A DNA stretch of 57,261 nt, from the NCBI GenBank assembly GCA_001579985.1, contig LRSR01000584.1, positions 1 to 57,261 on the forward strand. Direction: 5' to 3'. This stretch comes from Hypsibius dujardini. Lineage: Eukaryota; Tardigrada; Eutardigrada; Parachela; Hypsibiidae. Below the pieces are notes generated by a model, which was not told the origin of the DNA, made no database searches, and saw nothing but the letters and a program-made list of their open reading frames with translations. Positions 27,259 to 39,279 of the stretch are shown here, in pieces. The number at the start of each line of letters is the position of its first letter. Position 1 is the stretch's first letter. A program made the position numbers and the translations under genes.

Positions 27259-29650
27259 AACAAAGAACGTGTGATGCAAGGAGCCAGTGATTGGGTTTAG
27301 CACTATTATAATTTTATTTTAGCAGAATGGGTAGAGTGTAACATAAACTATGCTTACTGAAAAACAAAAATTGCAAGCACAATACAAATGCCACCCAAGA
27401 ATCATTTGGAAGACTGAAATGGTCGATTCTACTTTATCTTGTTGGGTTCGCTGGTTTACCAATCTGTCACTGATGCGTCACCCGAATGGATAATTGCTAA
27501 CGTGTTAGCAGCGTGCCAGTTTGCATTTATCACGTCTTCTCAAAATCACAAAAGATGGTGGTTTGTTCACATTTTAAATTTTGTGACAATTGAGTAGATC
27601 AGTGGTTCAAGCTCTGTAAAAAACCTGTAGCCAGGCATGGCACATATTTTAAAACATTGTTGTTATTAATAAACTATAAATATATTAAGCAGCAAGAGTT
27701 ACCAAAAGGACCCGAGAATGTCCCGAAAAACGAAATTCCTCTAATTTGACCGGGAGTGCTGGACCGACAACGGTGTTCTCAATGCCAACTACGACTGCGT
27801 TCAAAATGACTAGGAGAGCAGTGGATTTTCCTGGAGAATCAAAGCAAAATTGGTTGCAATGTAACAAACGAGCTCTGCAAATCTACCTTCAAAAGAAGCA
27901 CGTCAACCGCATAGTAGTAGCACAGAAGAAGCTAATGACAAACGATACTTTCATCGTCGAAGAGCTCAACATCCGTTTCAGGGATTCGTTCAACAAAGTA
28001 CCAATGTCGCTGTCAGCGTAGGCAGAGACTTGTGGTGGAGAGGAACGAAAATACTTTTTTTCGCATATAATAAATCATCCTAACAATTGGGGGAAGGTTA
28101 TTCCGTTTTCCTACTGATACCATGTGAAAGGGTGATCGCGAAACGTTTCTCAAAGGGTATTGCAAAATACGCCGCAAATCTAAATATCAGTTCAACGTCA
28201 ACCGCATTTTTGCAACCTACTGCTTTCAGGATGTTTGGACACTCCGCGGATGCACTCAAGTTTCGCGTGCTCTTCATGAAATTGTCGGACGAAATAAGCT
28301 AGTCCAACGCAGCGGTTACAATCACCAGCTTGTGCAACGTTTATTGTTTCGCACGTATCCTTAAGAGAACAAAGATTGCCCTTGTGCATTCCCTACTGCG
28401 TTGATATAATTCCAGGAAGGCCATGATTTGATTGCGGTTCATAGCGCAACGACGAATTCGAGAAGCGAATCGGTGCATTCCACTAGGACGACTATGAAAG
28501 GAAACGCAAAAAGTGGACGAATTCAACGGCTGTTTTCATCACAGATGCAACCAACACCACAACAAAAACATTGTCAATCTAAAATTAAAATAAACAATGA
28601 AAGAACTTTTTCAGCTAACCGGAAAAATGAGCTAACAATACGGTATCAAACTTACACAGTCAAGTCAGTATGGGAATGTGACTTTGATGAAAAGCTGATG
28701 ACTGATAAAACCTTCCAGCAGACCTGCTTTTCCCTTCATCAGCCTTAGGATTTTCTCCGCAAAAATGTCTGTATGGAGGTCAGTAATGAGGGACGAGACA
28801 TGCTGGCTTATTTAATCTGGTTGTCGGTTTGTTTGTTTGCCGCCTGTTAGGTCGGACAAATGTTATTTGCCTCAAGCATCAATTTAGATCAAACTAAAAA
28901 ACCTTACGTTTCCTAAACGTTGTTAGCGAGTACCCATATGAGAACAAGTCGAGGACGTGTGTGTGCGTGAGGGTGAACGATAAAAAACAATTAAATTTTC
29001 CTATTTAATTAATTGATTGACAGTATCGCCGCTATCCTTTCGGGTCCTACCAAGTCATTCACGAAACATTTTGCAGATCTGTCGACATATTCTGGCGTGG
29101 CCATGGTGAAGGTGAGTAAGGTACCTATTCGGTAAGTGTGGCTATTTATTATTAAATTGAATACTTGTTATTCAAGAGCGTGTTTCCGGAATGGCAGTAT
29201 CATATCATCACTCAACCAGAAAAGACAAATGGAAGGCCTATTATCTCGATCACAATCTAATGAGTCATAAACGAGGTTGCATAGCCCAACAATTTTATAC
29301 CCTACCCGGACCAGCCTCGTCCTTATCCGGAGCGGTGAATCATTAGCTTCTCTTTGAACTTTGGTGGTGATAAATAATAAAATGAAAATAAATAAACGAT
29401 GAAGCACTGGCTCTGGAGCCTTGTATTATTGTTTTTATTGAGAGCACTTATCACGCCCACCTGATGCAACTAAATATTTTCAAGTGCTCAAGCCCAGAAA
29501 AAATGATTTTCAAATCACAAGTTCATTTTTTCATTTGCGATGGGTTCTTGTGGTACGGCTCCATCTTCGGAAAGCTGAACAATATAAACTGAATTAGTAA
29601 ATAAATAAATCAGCCAGCCAGCCATCCAGCCTAACACTAGGGGTGCATTG
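27259..29650. other. AT-rich segment with unassigned ORFs
   Basis: Several 60-106 codon ORFs overlap on both strands at 27685-28760. Strand and frame are ambiguous and none resembles a known family. I see no RNA gene or terminal inverted repeat. Confidence 0.3.
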
Positions 29651-29652
29651 AG

Positions 29653-29955
29653 TCATAGACAATTTTGTTTGAGTTGAGTAGCGAGGTACCTGAAGCTGAG
29701 AATAGATTGAGCATTAGGCCATGCACCCGACTCCTTGCAGGATATAGCGCGCAACCTAACCGTCTTCCGCACAGCTGTTGCTTCCCACACAGTCCGGAAT
29801 TCTTTATCCACAGCAGTGTTATCCCACTCCTTTTGCCGGTTCAATGTTTCTGGCACACCACACCAATCTTGTGTCGGCGCCGTCGAAATGTTGCTTACTC
29901 GGCCGAGGGAACAATGATAACAATGATGTCCAGCCAAAATTTTCCCGTTAAACAT
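29653..29955 (-). pseudogene. Possible non-LTR retrotransposon ORF fragment
   Basis: The minus frame contains VRLRAISCKESGAWPNAQSI, which resembles the R-L-x-A-x-S-x-x-x-S-G-A-W-L block found near the C-terminal end of some LINE reverse-transcriptase polyproteins. The rest of the frame is unremarkable and no RT motif is visible. The resemblance is from memory and short, so confidence is low. Confidence 0.3.
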
Positions 29956-32900
29956 TCCGTTTACATTCCGTTATACATCCCGTTAGTGACCAACCTTGAA
30001 ACATTTCGCGTGGTCTACAGCCTTGTAAATATGATGTGCGCGCATTTTTGTGTATCCGTATGAAATTAGTGATTAAATCATCAGCATTATCATTCAGCAT
30101 CTCAGGCAACGAAATCCCGTTCTCATATACAGTCAAGTTCAGGAAACGACGACGGGAATCAAAAGGACGGTCCAGCGCTTTAGCCAACGTGCAGTCTTCG
30201 TCCTTCTGGGCCACTTCCTTTTAACGGTCCTCCATTTCCACTTGCCTGTAACAATATTCATGTTTACTACACAGTAACTACCACTCTGGTTTGCAATAAT
30301 TGAGATACATGCACACTCACCTGTTAGTCAGTCATCCCAATGTGTATCACTCTCACAAACAAAACAGTTATTGTAAAATACTAATACAGACACGACGGAC
30401 ACAAACGGACCGAGAAATATCTTCGGAGAAAGAAGGTTACGCTGCTCAAAAATTGTGGAAATGATTTTCGAGCTAAAACGTTTGCCTGTTGCCTTCCTTT
30501 TTTCATTGGATAACATGAGAGCAAAAAAAAAATGTTGGAAAAACATGACCGGGTTAATGTCACTCCTAGTCAATTGTGTGTTTGAAAACCGTGGGAGTGT
30601 GGTAGCACTTCACTTTGATAGGTTTAGTTTGCAATGATGTCACGACTTAATTAGTTCCTCATAAGATGAATAATTGTCGGATCAAACGGAAATGCGACTG
30701 CATGTATCACCAACGTCGACTATAATCGAAGTTACTGAGAATTGGTCAAACAAAATTCAATTAGTATTGTACAAATCAAAAAATTTATCGAAGGGATTGC
30801 TGGATGTTTTTCAGCATAAAACATTCTTCTTCTTGGCCCTCGACCTTTTTTAACCAAAACAGCACACCCAAGAAACATAATGCCATGTGGCTGTGCACTT
30901 TATTTTTCACACACGATAAGGATGATAAACAAAAGGAGATTGGACATTTAAAATGTCCATCAAATGTTTTTTAGGTTCTCAGGCTTCTCAACAAATAAGT
31001 TGGCTACTGGGTTCCGATTTTCCTCTCATACTACCAACGGTTACGAACTGCATCTTCAAATTGACAAACTGTTGAGTGCTGAACCTTGGACCACAACTCC
31101 TAAAGCATCAAGCAGCACCTGCTAGCATTTTAATCTAAAATTGCGTCAGGCTGACAAAAAAAATCATTTTAAATGAAATTCCGGTTATTTTTATTAACTA
31201 CTTTTTAGTTTAATTTAGTAATTTGGAAAATACAATAAGATATTTATTTGGTTTCAGAAAGAAAAATTGCTGCAAAATGCGGAATAATTTAAGAATTATG
31301 TTAATTGAATAAAAAGATTATTAATCAAACAATTGTGCCAAAACGCTTCACAATATCAATTGCTCAGACGCTAGTTATTGTTTGAACGATCTTTCACTTA
31401 TAACAAAAGAAGCTTATAAAACTGAAAATATTTGAACAAATCCGGAGAAAAGGTAAATACTTTTTTTGATGCTTTGGTGTCTCTTGGTGAAATTTTGTTT
31501 TTTACCTTAATTAGAACTTTTAATTTTTATTTAAAAGATTTTTATTTAGGAAAAATTTATTTTTGATTATTATCTAAATAATTTAAACTAACCAAATCGA
31601 CGGTATTTTAACTCTGACGCAAAATTTCATTTTGCTGAATTAAAAAAAAATTTAATTCAGTATAAATTCAAAGGCAAGATTTTAACAAGGACAATTTACT
31701 GTATAGGAAGGGTTGACGTTTGGTGAATGTATCATAAAAATTCAAGTTTTCCATAGAAAATGAGACCAACGTTCAAACGATTTCTGTATGAAGAAAAAAT
31801 CGGCGAATTTCCTATTAACAAGCGTTTGAATTGGACTCGTGAACTAGTCACGAACGTGGCACACGACATCGAAATCGTTTGCTTTTTCCGGGTACCGCAG
31901 TTCCATTTTAAGGATGGAAGTCTTAATAGTTATGATAAAAATAAATCACATAATCAATTGTACATAGTTCCACATTGGTACTTCCTCTGCACAGGAAATC
32001 AATGTTCTCGGACTCACAAACCTTCATGAGTTACTGGTGAAAACTTCTCCCGTAAATCCAAAACACAACAATCAAGTCGTTGTATTCCCCAATAATGTAC
32101 GACGCAATTTTAATAAGCAGGAGCTGGGAATTAAAGAATTCATTTTCTCGAACAATAATGTAGTGCTCAGTCTTACACTTTTTGTGCTAGTTGATCAGCT
32201 ACGGTTCAGCGCTTTTGGCTCGCCGACTAGTTAAGTCACACCTGTAGTTCAGTACCATGTTCAGTACCATTTGAACTGCACAGTATACGCCATCAAAATT
32301 TGAGTTGAGCCCTCATTTTATATTTAACTTTATTTTCATTTTGTTGAATAAATAAACATAAATTTAAGAGACAATTATCCAGTATTTCATGAATGTTGAT
32401 TAATTAAACGTAAATTTAAGAGACAATTATCCAAAGTCAAATGGATGACTTCGTATGCTGCTCCTGCTTGAATTGAGAGCGAGAAGCAGGCAATTGGAGG
32501 GCTAGATCCAATAGCAAACTACACGCTGAGATGGAGATTTCAAAGTTCCCGTCACAATAACCCACATCTTCCAACTTATCTTCCAACTTATCATTTTTAC
32601 GAAGGGCTCTGCGACGATGTGGAGCTTTAGCAGAAAAATTCAAGTGCTCCGCGTCGGAACTGGGCATTGGGTCATAGTGAGCAACGACAATTCGAGTGAA
32701 TCCAACACCGTCTATTGCTACAACAGCCTAAAAATGTTACAGAGGCACCTCCCAATTTGGTCACTTGGTCGCATCTTTATTTTGGTTTCCCGAAGACACC
32801 ATAAAACTCGCGTGGTCGGCAATAGTCTACCAAGGCGAGATTGGGTGTGATACAAGATCAGAACTTTGATACAAGATCAGAGACGAGTAGATCGTAATGG

Positions 32901-33289
32901 GGTAGTTTATAATCTGGCTGTGAATTAATTAATCTGGCTGTGAAGGTTGCCGGTAGATGATCGGCGAATGTGACGGCTCCTGACTCAGAGTGGAAGCCGG
33001 CAGACCGGGCGGGGATGGTCGCCGAATGTGATAGGCGCTCAGTCAGGGTGCCGGTCGACGGTCTGGTCAGCGGATGATCAGTGGGTCAAAATGATGTATT
33101 TCCGTCCGGGCGGTGCATAGTCGGCGGTTGTTAGGGAGCGTTCGTCGGATTGATGGGCATCGGTTTTTCCGGTGAACGGTCGGCGGATGTTAACGTCTGT
33201 CGGCCAGAGTAGTGAACATCGGCCTAGCCGGGGATAGTATGCGTTAATCATGTAGGTGATCAATCTAGCCGAACAATGGGAAGTTTGTT
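29956..33289. other. AT-rich gene-poor segment
   Basis: About 3.3 kb. The plus-strand ORF 31760-32029 (MRPTFKRFLYEEKIGEFPIN..., 89 codons) has a reasonable protein-like composition but no known relative or splice partner. From about 32900 the GC content rises with GCCGGT/GTCGGCGGATG-like degenerate repeats. Nothing else was recognised. Confidence 0.35.
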
Positions 33290-33510
33290 ACAGAACATTT
33301 GGAAGACAAAAATTGAAGGGACAAACAACGGAATGGTGGACAAGGGACAGACAGGCAAAGGACAATAAGAACGGACAGACAGACAACGGACGGACAGACA
33401 ACAGACAGACAAGAGGGACAGGGTGAAATAGTTTCCACCGAAGGGTAAAATAGCCGGGTTCTATTGGCTCCAGGGTGGGATAAAATAGTCAGGGTGCTAT
33501 TGGGTCTCAC
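33290..33510 (-). repeat. CCGTTGTCTG-type minisatellite with CCCAATA leader, copy 2
   Basis: Read on the minus strand: ACCCAATAGCACCCTGACTA, then CCCGGCTATTTTACCC and GGAAACTATTTCACCC, then TGTCTGTTGTCTGTCCGTCC units. It parallels the block at 19100-19600 in the opposite orientation and is shorter. Confidence 0.7.
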
Positions 33511-33803
33511 ACATTACGAGGTAGGGGAAATTTAACTGTAGCCTTTTAAAATATAGTTGGAACTGTTCAAGCGAAGGGTTTTGCAGCTGGCAGTGACGCC
33601 GACCAACGTTGTAAAATTTTCCAAAAGCGGTCGGTGCGGCTTCCGGCATCATGCGAATTTGTTCCTCCTGGAAACACATACAAATTAATTTGACCGACTC
33701 GGGTTGATTATTCCTGAAACACCACTAGCAGCGAACAAAGAATGCCTACGAGTACGTGATAAAGGATGGCAGCAGCCAGCATCCGAAGCAAACCCGGAGT
33801 CAT
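33497..33803 (-). CDS. Candidate small secreted protein
   Basis: Two exons, 33723-33803 and 33497-33667, join in phase 0 across a 55-bp GTGTTT...TTTCCAG intron to give 83 residues. Residues 1-27 (MTPGLLRMLAAAILYHVLVG...) look like a signal peptide. The remainder starts EEQIRMMPEAAPTAFGKFYN and has a single GRRH basic site. It could be a peptide-hormone-like precursor, but I do not recognise it. The stop lies at the edge of a minisatellite element, so the last residues may be recent. Confidence 0.35.
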
Positions 33804-33834
33804 CTTGCTGTAGTTTGCGGTGCGCAAGTCTTAA

Positions 33835-34975
33835 TTCGGCGAGCCATCGCCGATGCTCTTCAGTCTAATTCAATTATCGCTATTCTCCTAGTCGTAGATT
33901 AACGCCAGGATGTACTGGAAAGCCGGCGGCAAACGCGGGGCATACGTGCAAATCCAATCACGTTGATGTCTAGGACAACTCCACAAAAACGGATCCAGGC
34001 TTACTGCGGCGTCCTTGTCCGGGTCGGTGGCGTAGTCGATGATAAGCCAGGGCACGGAGACCATCAAATCCATTAACTACCTGTTCATATCCGTCAAGGC
34101 AAAACCTGACCATGTGGGTGAGAAGCAGATCCGGAATTCCCACGCGACAAAAACGATGAATACCAACTGACGGAAGACATTCGACCACTGAGTTCGCCGT
34201 CGCCATTGCACGATGGAGTAGAGTTTACCCATTCCTATCTACCCTCACCCCTCGATGAGCCTTGTTGACAGCTCATGTTCAGGCAGGTGCCGTTTATAGG
34301 TCTAAAAATTGACTCCCGAGCAGAGGATATCCGTTGATGTTGCATTGTGTAATAAGACCCTGTTACTGTTCCTTACTGCTTGCTCTGGTCGTCGACAGTA
34401 ACATCAGAATCAGTAAGCAGTAAGTTCAAGGCCAAGTCAAGGAATTGCAGGTCCAGTACGGGTGGTTGCTTGGCATAGTGTGTGAGAATTGGGAAGCAGT
34501 TGTGGCCGAAAACGTTGTGCTGTTTATTAGACTGATCTAAAAAAAATATGCTACTCTCCCTTCTCTCATTCTCTACTACAAAAGATCGGCTCGTCCCAAA
34601 AAGAGACTACACACAGCTTACGCAAAAGACACATCTTCCTCCAAAGCATTCCGAGCGTGCATAATGGCTTCGGAAAGCGCAAGCCCTCGTCAGAACCACA
34701 AACAGCGCCTCCATTGGACAGTCAGGAGTGAGAGAGAGACAAAGAGATTCGAGCAGATAAATAGAACCTTTCCCTGCATGGGGACAGGCGCGCCGCAAAG
34801 GTAAGTGATAACAATAAATACAGAAGTAAAAAAAGATTCAACAACAGAGGAATGGAGTAACAAAGTTGGGTGTGATAGGCTGGAGAAGAATGGACGAAGT
34901 TCGGAATTCGGATGGCAATCGAAGAGAAGGGGTTAGAGAAGAGGCGTGTCGGCGTTTCCGTAGAGGATCGTGAGC
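33835..34975. other. Region downstream of PTBP
   Basis: It contains the presumed PTBP 3' UTR. A minus-strand 78-codon ORF at 33970-34206 (MATANSVVECLPSVGIHRFC...) and an overlapping 61-codon ORF were examined. Intron joins between them create stops, so neither is called as a gene. Confidence 0.35.
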
Positions 34976-37900
34976 TTATTGTTGCTCACGGATATTGGTC
35001 TTGGAGAATGAAACGCGCAAGTGCGTGTTCTTGTTCAGCTGAAAGTTGTGCATTTTCTGGGAAGGAAAAAACAGTTAATTAATAATTAGTGACAAGCAAG
35101 AGCAGCACCATTTATTTTCAACAGACGTACAATTAGAGCCTCGACTCCCTCCTCGGCTACAAAGGCAAGAATATTCGTGAGCATAAGTCAGCGGGTAAAA
35201 TCGCAAGCAAAACAGTTCTAGCGAAAACAAGAAAAGCTCCCATAACCTACCACTGGCGACCTGGACGAGTGCCATTTTTCGGTCCTTCGGGAAGAACTTG
35301 CATTGCCGCACGTTGAAGCCCGCTTCTTGAAAGTAGCGCGAGATATCTTCCTCGCTCACATCCGGCCTGTAGGCATGTCCAGAGGCATGTTTAGAGACAC
35401 GTTAAAGGACAATCCAAATTGAAAATACAATGCAGGATAACTGGGCACTAACGGAATATTAGACAAATGAAGGGTATCAGCGGGCGGAAAGATGTTCTGA
35501 AAGTTTTTGGAACCAGGCTTCTTGAAACGATGGAGGGGCGAGTTGGTGAAGTCACGAGTCAAGCCCGAATCGGGCTGTCCTTCCTTTGGCATTTGAACGT
35601 CCGTGTGGCGGCTTGCTGAATAAGGCACGGAAGGCAACTCTCAGCCAGCGGGCACATACATTTTACAATGTTGTAAGCCGGAAAAGTTCACTTACCCGTG
35701 ACCCTAATTTGCTTCCCGAACAATTTCACACGGTCCAGATGAAGAATGGCTGTGGTAATAAACAAATCGTTAACATCTCTGAACTGCAGGGACAGTAGCC
35801 GAAAGCAGATTGGTTTACCCAGCTGGGCTCCGCGAGGTTCCGACATCTGGACGAGAGCAGTATCCTTCTTGTTGAACAAGATCTTCACTCGCATCACATC
35901 GCCGTAGACGCCTACAACAACAAGAGAACTACAACGATCCCGCCACACATCATCGTAATAACCAATCAATCCAATTTCAATTTGAACAATCAACTAGGAA
36001 ATAGTTGTTGAGGAAGTAATCCATCGGTGAAGAAGAAAAAGGGAAAAAAATAATGATAAAGAGGGGGCGTTGTGAGTGAGTGTTGCGCTGCTGTAAAGTA
36101 AAAGCTGCAGAAAGAAAGTGGAGAACGTACCAAAAAGGATGAACAAGACATCGGGAGTGACCAGCTAATATACAAAGAATAAACAACAATGGTAAGTAGG
36201 AGACCACGGAGGAAGAACGGCGCGCGGGGTCAGTCAAGTGATGTGAATGCAAAGTGAGGTATGCACAGAGTCAAAATCAGGGAAGCGAGGCGACACGGCA
36301 GAAACCTCCCACAAATCGCCGCCCATTTTGCCAAGATGGAACTTAAATAGTGCGGGCGAAACAGCAGCAGGAGCAGCAAAATAAAACGAGAGGAACACCC
36401 AAAGGGGAGAAAGCGACAAGAAACTGTGTGTGCCGCGTACCTCTTCGTCGAATTTGCTGACCAGCATAACCGAATTGGCCGAGTTGGACTGACCCATGAA
36501 TCCCTGACGACCGAAGGCACCTGCAAAAACCGAAATGTGCAATCCTTGCAAGGATGTCTTTTAAAAAAGGAACCATTCGCACTTTGGAGCATAGACGCAT
36601 TGAATCCGTTGCCTGACTGCAGTAAGTCATTCATCATGTTGCCGTTGCCGTTGCTATTGCCGCCACCGAAAGCGTGCATCAGCGGCTGCTGTTGGCCTTG
36701 CATCATGGAAGCTAAAAAGACAACACGATAATTAGACCTACTCGAGACACTGCATGGGAAGAGAGCTACGCGTACTGACCCTGGAGCTGGCGGAGATTAT
36801 CAGTGTACATCATGACGCCCTGGCTGTCTCCAGAAGGCAAATTCGGATTGAGATAATCTCGGCTCTTGTCGTTGTTGTATGTCACCCTCAGCTGGTCCAT
36901 ACGGGAATAATCAATGCGCAGCGTGCAGCATCCAGTGTAGATGTTTTGCCCGTCCAAAGACTGTGCAGCAAAAGAGAATACTTTTTAAGACTCTTCACAT
37001 GAACAAGCAGAATGGCCGGGAGTATTGGAAGCCCACCTGCTTAGCCATGGTGGCCGAATTACGATCCGGGTACTGAATCAGAGCCTGAAACTGGTCTAAA
37101 AAACGAATAACCAAAAAAATTATTGCACGTGACAACTCAGTCAGCGATCAACTGGCACGTGTCTCACTGTTTTTGGTGAAGATAATAATCTTTAAAACTT
37201 TTCCGAATCGAGAGAATATCTGAAAGAGCAGACCGGTGATTCAATAATACGTCCTACACACATCACAAAGTATACGGGGCCACGGGTCTTGTCCGTACCA
37301 GGCAAACGCGGCGGGTTGAATCGCTACATGAGTTGAATCGGTTGGATGGCGGAGGGCGCCACAAGTGTAAATTGTAAACAACCCGTTTAATAAGTCCCTT
37401 ACACTTATGGCGCCCTCCGCCACCCGACCGATTCAAGCCATGTAGCGATTCAACCCGCCGCGTTTGCCTGGTATATCAAACTGTCTTACCCCATGCAAGA
37501 CATCCAGCGAAACGGGATAGAGTGCGTTGTCCACCACCACACGAAGAATGGTATTGAGACCGCCGCCGTTGCCTCCGCCATTCCCGTACGGCACATGCGA
37601 TTGCAGAACACTACCATCCGGAATCAGTCCCATCCCCATGCACTGCTGCGCCATCAAAACGGGCAGCGCTGACCGCAAAACGGATTGCGCTTTCACGGAC
37701 TACAAATACAAAATGGATAAGCCTCAGCCAGTAAGACCGGCGTTGGTCCAGGAACAAAAACTGGTACTGTACTGCCGCGTTAGCTTCGCGCAAAAAACAC
37801 TGCATTTTCAGTATATACTGCCCGGGCAATAACACACGGAGTGGGGGGGGGGGAAATCGTCCGGGACGGCGCTACATGTGCGCGAAGCTAACGCGGCAGT

Positions 37901-39279
37901 ACAGTAAGCCTGATTTTTTACATTGTTTGAGTTGAAGTTATCCGTGCGGAGCTCCTTATGCGAAGAGAACTGGACCCAGCAGTTTTTCCCTTTGATCATC
38001 TGAATAGGCAGAAAAACATACGTCAGTGCACTCGCTGAATCAATCACACCTACACCAATTATGGAAAACGAATTCTTACACAGGGATGTCCAGAGTTGTA
38101 GAAGTTGACCATCTGAATTGCAGCAGATTCATCCGCCATTTCTAGGAATGCCTGGAACAAACATCGTCCAGTAAGAATGGGAGATAATACTACGACAACA
38201 AAGCTTATTAGCTTCGATCCAGTACTCATTGGCATCCAGTTTGGTGCCTGCCAACACTAGGAAGGAACATGCTACGAAGAGAATCAAGCCACCAAAACAA
38301 ATTCCTAATTCCCTTCCCATTTTGACCATGCATGTGCGAAACCGGACTTCTAACGACCGATATGAGCGGTTAACAGTTACTAAATTGGCGTCAAGCACCA
38401 AACACATGTGATGATGATTGGACTGGGGCAAGTGCAAGCAATGCGAAACAGAAAAGAGAAACTGGAACGTAAACAGAGCGAAAACTGTAAATGGACGATA
38501 AATGGCCTTATTTGCTTAGGTAATCTCTACTTCTCTAGCACGCCACCAGCCGGGGCCAGCCCTGACATCAACTGCCAACGTTCAGCGTAGTAAAGCCCCT
38601 CACGTCGCACTTGCATGAAGATGCACACTGACTCTGTACAGAGGCGGATTCTAAAGGCCAATCAACCATACGGCGTGCACGAGCCGGTTCCGTTACAACC
38701 AGTGCAAGTTTGGTGCGAGTTTGGTGCGAGTTTGGTGTGAGTTTGGTGTAAGTTTGGTGCGAGTTTGGTGCTTACCTGATTCTTCCCTTTCAACAGGAGG
38801 ACATTGCTGGTCCGACCGAACGGCAATCCCAGTGCGGCAATTTCGGTTTCATGAATCTCGTTGGCGATTCCACGGATATGGACAACACGAGACGGGGGAT
38901 TGTTGTTGTGGTGTGCACCTGAGCTGGGCAGAGAGTTGCGGCGCTCACGACCGTTCGAATGAGATCCGTTTGAGACGGTGATGGGGCTGCCGTTGCTGCC
39001 GGAGCCAGTGGAGGATGAGCCGGCTCCACCGCCGTTTTCGTTGTGGAATTTGCCGATGTTGTCGTCCAACTTGACCTGTAACGTTGGGAGTGCGATGATA
39101 CGTTACCATTGAACGTCTGTGAGTGTAAAGTGACGAAAGCCAGTCAAACCGAGGAAAAAGCAAACCTTCTTTAGCTGATCCCCTTCACCGCCACTGCTAC
39201 CACCACCTCCACTTCCGCTAGGGGAATGATTATGAATGCCATTCGTGGTGGTCGTATCGCTCGATCCGTTCCCGTTCAT
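34976..39279 (-). CDS. PTBP: Polypyrimidine tract-binding protein (PTBP1/2/3-type, hnRNP I)
   Basis: Seventeen exons in coding order: 39166-39279, 38776-39075, 38080-38151, 37922-37999, 37490-37699, 37168-37219, 37037-37095, 36780-36960, 36574-36711, 36441-36520, 36131-36164, 35819-35911, 35696-35749, 35453-35615, 35251-35366, 35131-35156, 34976-35056 (616 aa; vertebrate PTBP about 530-560). Four RRMs are visible: RRM1 from [18 protein letters not shown]2 around [20 protein letters not shown] with [21 protein letters not shown]3 [11 protein letters not shown] then [15 protein letters not shown], and RRM4 [19 protein letters not shown]. The linker [15 protein letters not shown] before RRM4 is a PTBP hallmark. 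The N-terminus is extended and Gly/Asn/Ser-rich. PTBP binds CU-rich pre-mRNA to regulate splicing in the nucleus. Two introns contain MITEs. Confidence 0.96.
37296..37473. mobile_element. TACCAGG-family MITE, copy 2, in a PTBP intron
   Basis: It begins TACCAGGCAAACGCGGCGGG and ends with the inverted form CCGCGTTTGCCTGGTA; the inner arms share GAGGGCGCCACAAGTGTAAA/TTACACTTATGGCGCCCTCC with the copy at 18664. It lies inside intron 37220-37489. It is longer than copy 1, with an extra TTGAATCGCTACATG segment in each arm. Confidence 0.85.
37765..37907. mobile_element. Foldback/MITE element in a PTBP intron
   Basis: A perfect 28-bp inverted repeat (TACTGTACTGCCGCGTTAGC plus TTCGCGCA at 37765-37792, mirrored at 37880-37907) flanks a core with a run of about ten G near 37842-37851. 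It lies within intron 37700-37921, 14 bp from the donor of the upstream exon. Confidence 0.85.
38705..38772 (+). repeat. GAGTTTGGTGC short tandem repeat
   Basis: About six 11-bp units of GAGTTTGGTGC (variants with T or A) adjoin the donor of the RRM1 exon (38776-39075) inside the PTBP intron. Confidence 0.85.

Noticed and set aside
33888-34206. Two overlapping minus-strand ORFs as one spliced gene
   Set aside because: The apparent donors and acceptors create immediate stops in the joined frames, and no family resemblance was seen.
36230-36706. 158- and 105-codon minus-strand ORFs as an independent gene
   Set aside because: They read through PTBP exons 36441-36520 and 36574-36711 into introns. 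The spliced model explains the conserved parts.
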